6,244 bases of DNA from Acidobacteriaceae bacterium. GTDB lineage: Bacteria; Acidobacteriota; Terriglobia; Terriglobales; Acidobacteriaceae. Both the position numbers and the translations under genes were made by a program. The stretch lies in NCBI GenBank assembly GCA_030049955.1, contig JASIJX010000167.1, forward strand, positions 1 to 6,244, in the 5' to 3' direction. Within the stretch, counting starts at the first letter, position 1. Every line of letters begins with the position of its first letter. The notes beneath the pieces are model-generated. The model searched no databases. It was not told the DNA's origin and saw only the letters and a program-made list of their open reading frames with translations. Of the stretch, positions 5,551 through 6,244 are shown piece by piece.

Positions 5551-6244
5551 GCCGATACTCCCATCAGCCGAAGGATGTTACCGCCCATGATGAGGTTTCG
5601 ATCTTCTTCCGAGAGCCTGGTCTCGCGGATCTTCACCATTTGCGGCCAGGGATCGAGTAGCGGAATATCGGTGCCAAAAATGATTTTTGGGGCACCGAGA
5701 GCAGCGACGCATGCTTCGACGAATCCCGTATCGATGGTCGAACTAGCCGTATCGAGATACAGATTCGGGAAGCGCTGCGCCACCATGATGGCGCGGTTCC
5801 AGTCGCCATGCGCGTACGGCTGTCCGCCGGCATGAGCCATGATGAACCGAACTTCCGGTACAGCGCTCATCAGAAATTCGCATTCCTGCGGCGTCGTGTG
5901 GGCCAAAATCGGCATCTTCAATGCAGCGCAGGTTTCCAGGATGGGAATCATGGTTGGCTCAGCAATGCTGGCCTCGGGAGTCGAATAAATCTTCAAACCG
6001 CGCATGCCATAGTCGTAGCGGCAGCGGTGGAGTTCATCGATTGCTTCCTGGCCGAAGCGCGTCGAGTGCAGGCTGGCATAGCCAAGAATGCGGTCGGGGA
6101 ACTTCCGCATTTCTTCATAGAGCAGGCGATTGCCCTCATGCATGTCGTAAAACAGGGCGGTCAAATCCGTGCAGCAAATTTTGTCGATGCCCAGCGCATC
6201 GGCAATGCGCACGAGCAATTCGCCATCCGCGTCGATTTGCAGGC
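5547..6244 (-). CDS. Amidohydrolase family (amidohydro_2, TIM-barrel) metal-dependent hydrolase, 5' end missing
   Basis: This is the C-terminal 231 residues of a metal-dependent TIM-barrel hydrolase or decarboxylase, in the group that includes ACMSD and gamma-resorcylate decarboxylase (COG2159-like). The frame stays open to the right edge, so the start and the N-terminal HxH metal site lie outside the window; the TTG at 6218 is internal and not the start. The remaining expected ligands are present: His in LAHTT (codon 5900-5898), His in IMAHAGG (5834-5832) and Asp in FGTDIP (5669-5667). The ending, LSEEDRNLIMGGNILRLMG, is typical of the family. The stop codon overlaps the start of the next gene by 4 bases (ATGA), which points to coupled translation. 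The substrate cannot be told from sequence; hydrolysis of a lactone or amide, or decarboxylation, are all possible. Family assignment is strong and function is open. Confidence 0.9.
   Translation of the reverse strand, partial: LQIDADGELLVRIADALGIDKICCTDLTALFYDMHEGNRLLYEEMRKFPDRILGYASLHSTRFGQEAIDELHRCRYDYGMRGLKIYSTPEASIAEPTMIPILETCAALKMPILAHTTPQECEFLMSAVPEVRFIMAHAGGQPYAHGDWNRAIMVAQRFPNLYLDTASSTIDTGFVEACVAALGAPKIIFGTDIPLLDPWPQMVKIRETRLSEEDRNLIMGGNILRLMGVSA
5558..5562 (-). promoter_or_regulatory. Ribosome binding site of the degenerate amidohydrolase gene
   Basis: GGGAG on the minus strand lies 7 bases ahead of the ATG at 5550-5548. It sits inside the last codons of the upstream amidohydrolase gene and supports this start, even though the two genes overlap by 4 bases. 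Confidence 0.6.

Noticed and set aside
5547..6218. TTG at 6218 as the start of the first amidohydrolase
   Set aside because: The frame continues open to the window edge, and the N-terminal metal-binding part of the family is missing, so this codon is internal.
440..6244. Assigning the operon to L-fucose or L-rhamnose oxidation
   Set aside because: The hydrolase families overlap, but the enolase-superfamily member is OSBS/NSAR-like rather than fuconate or rhamnonate dehydratase-like, and an aminotransferase has no place in that route.

Overview
The window is a stretch of seven genes, all on the minus strand and packed end to end, so transcription runs from right to left. Both edges cut a gene: the first gene in transcription order loses its 5' end at the right edge, and the last loses its 3' end at the left edge. 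There is no RNA gene, mobile element or CRISPR array, and no gene-free stretch longer than 41 bases. Base composition is moderately G+C-rich. Gene density, GTG starts and family content fit a free-living heterotrophic bacterium with large catabolic operons; Acidobacteriota or Planctomycetota-like soil bacteria are plausible, but this is only an impression.

Order of transcription: (1) 6244-5547, an amidohydrolase of the TIM-barrel amidohydro_2 type with the visible metal ligands intact; (2) 5550-4783, a second amidohydrolase-fold protein whose metal ligands all appear to be replaced; (3) 4780-3923, a fumarylacetoacetate hydrolase (FAH) family enzyme; (4) 3926-2886, a Gfo/Idh/MocA NAD(P)-dependent oxidoreductase; (5) 2889-1630, a DegT/DnrJ/EryC1/StrS PLP aminotransferase resembling the aminocyclitol/AHBA-synthase branch; (6) 1588-440, an enolase-superfamily enzyme of the o-succinylbenzoate synthase / N-succinylamino acid racemase type; (7) 436-1, the N-terminal part of a sodium:solute symporter.

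Three junctions are 4-base ATGA/GTGA overlaps. Two others leave only 2-3 bases between stop and start. The seven genes therefore look like one translationally coupled operon, with its promoter upstream of the right edge. No complete known pathway matches the set. The general logic is that of a catabolic operon for a small polar molecule: a symporter for uptake, a Gfo/Idh dehydrogenase plus DegT transaminase acting at an amino/keto-bearing carbon of a sugar or cyclitol, an enolase-superfamily enzyme (racemase, epimerase or dehydratase), and amidohydrolase plus FAH enzymes to open, decarboxylate or cleave the product. The most unusual items are the catalytically degenerate amidohydrolase encoded next to an intact paralogue, and the overall gene combination.
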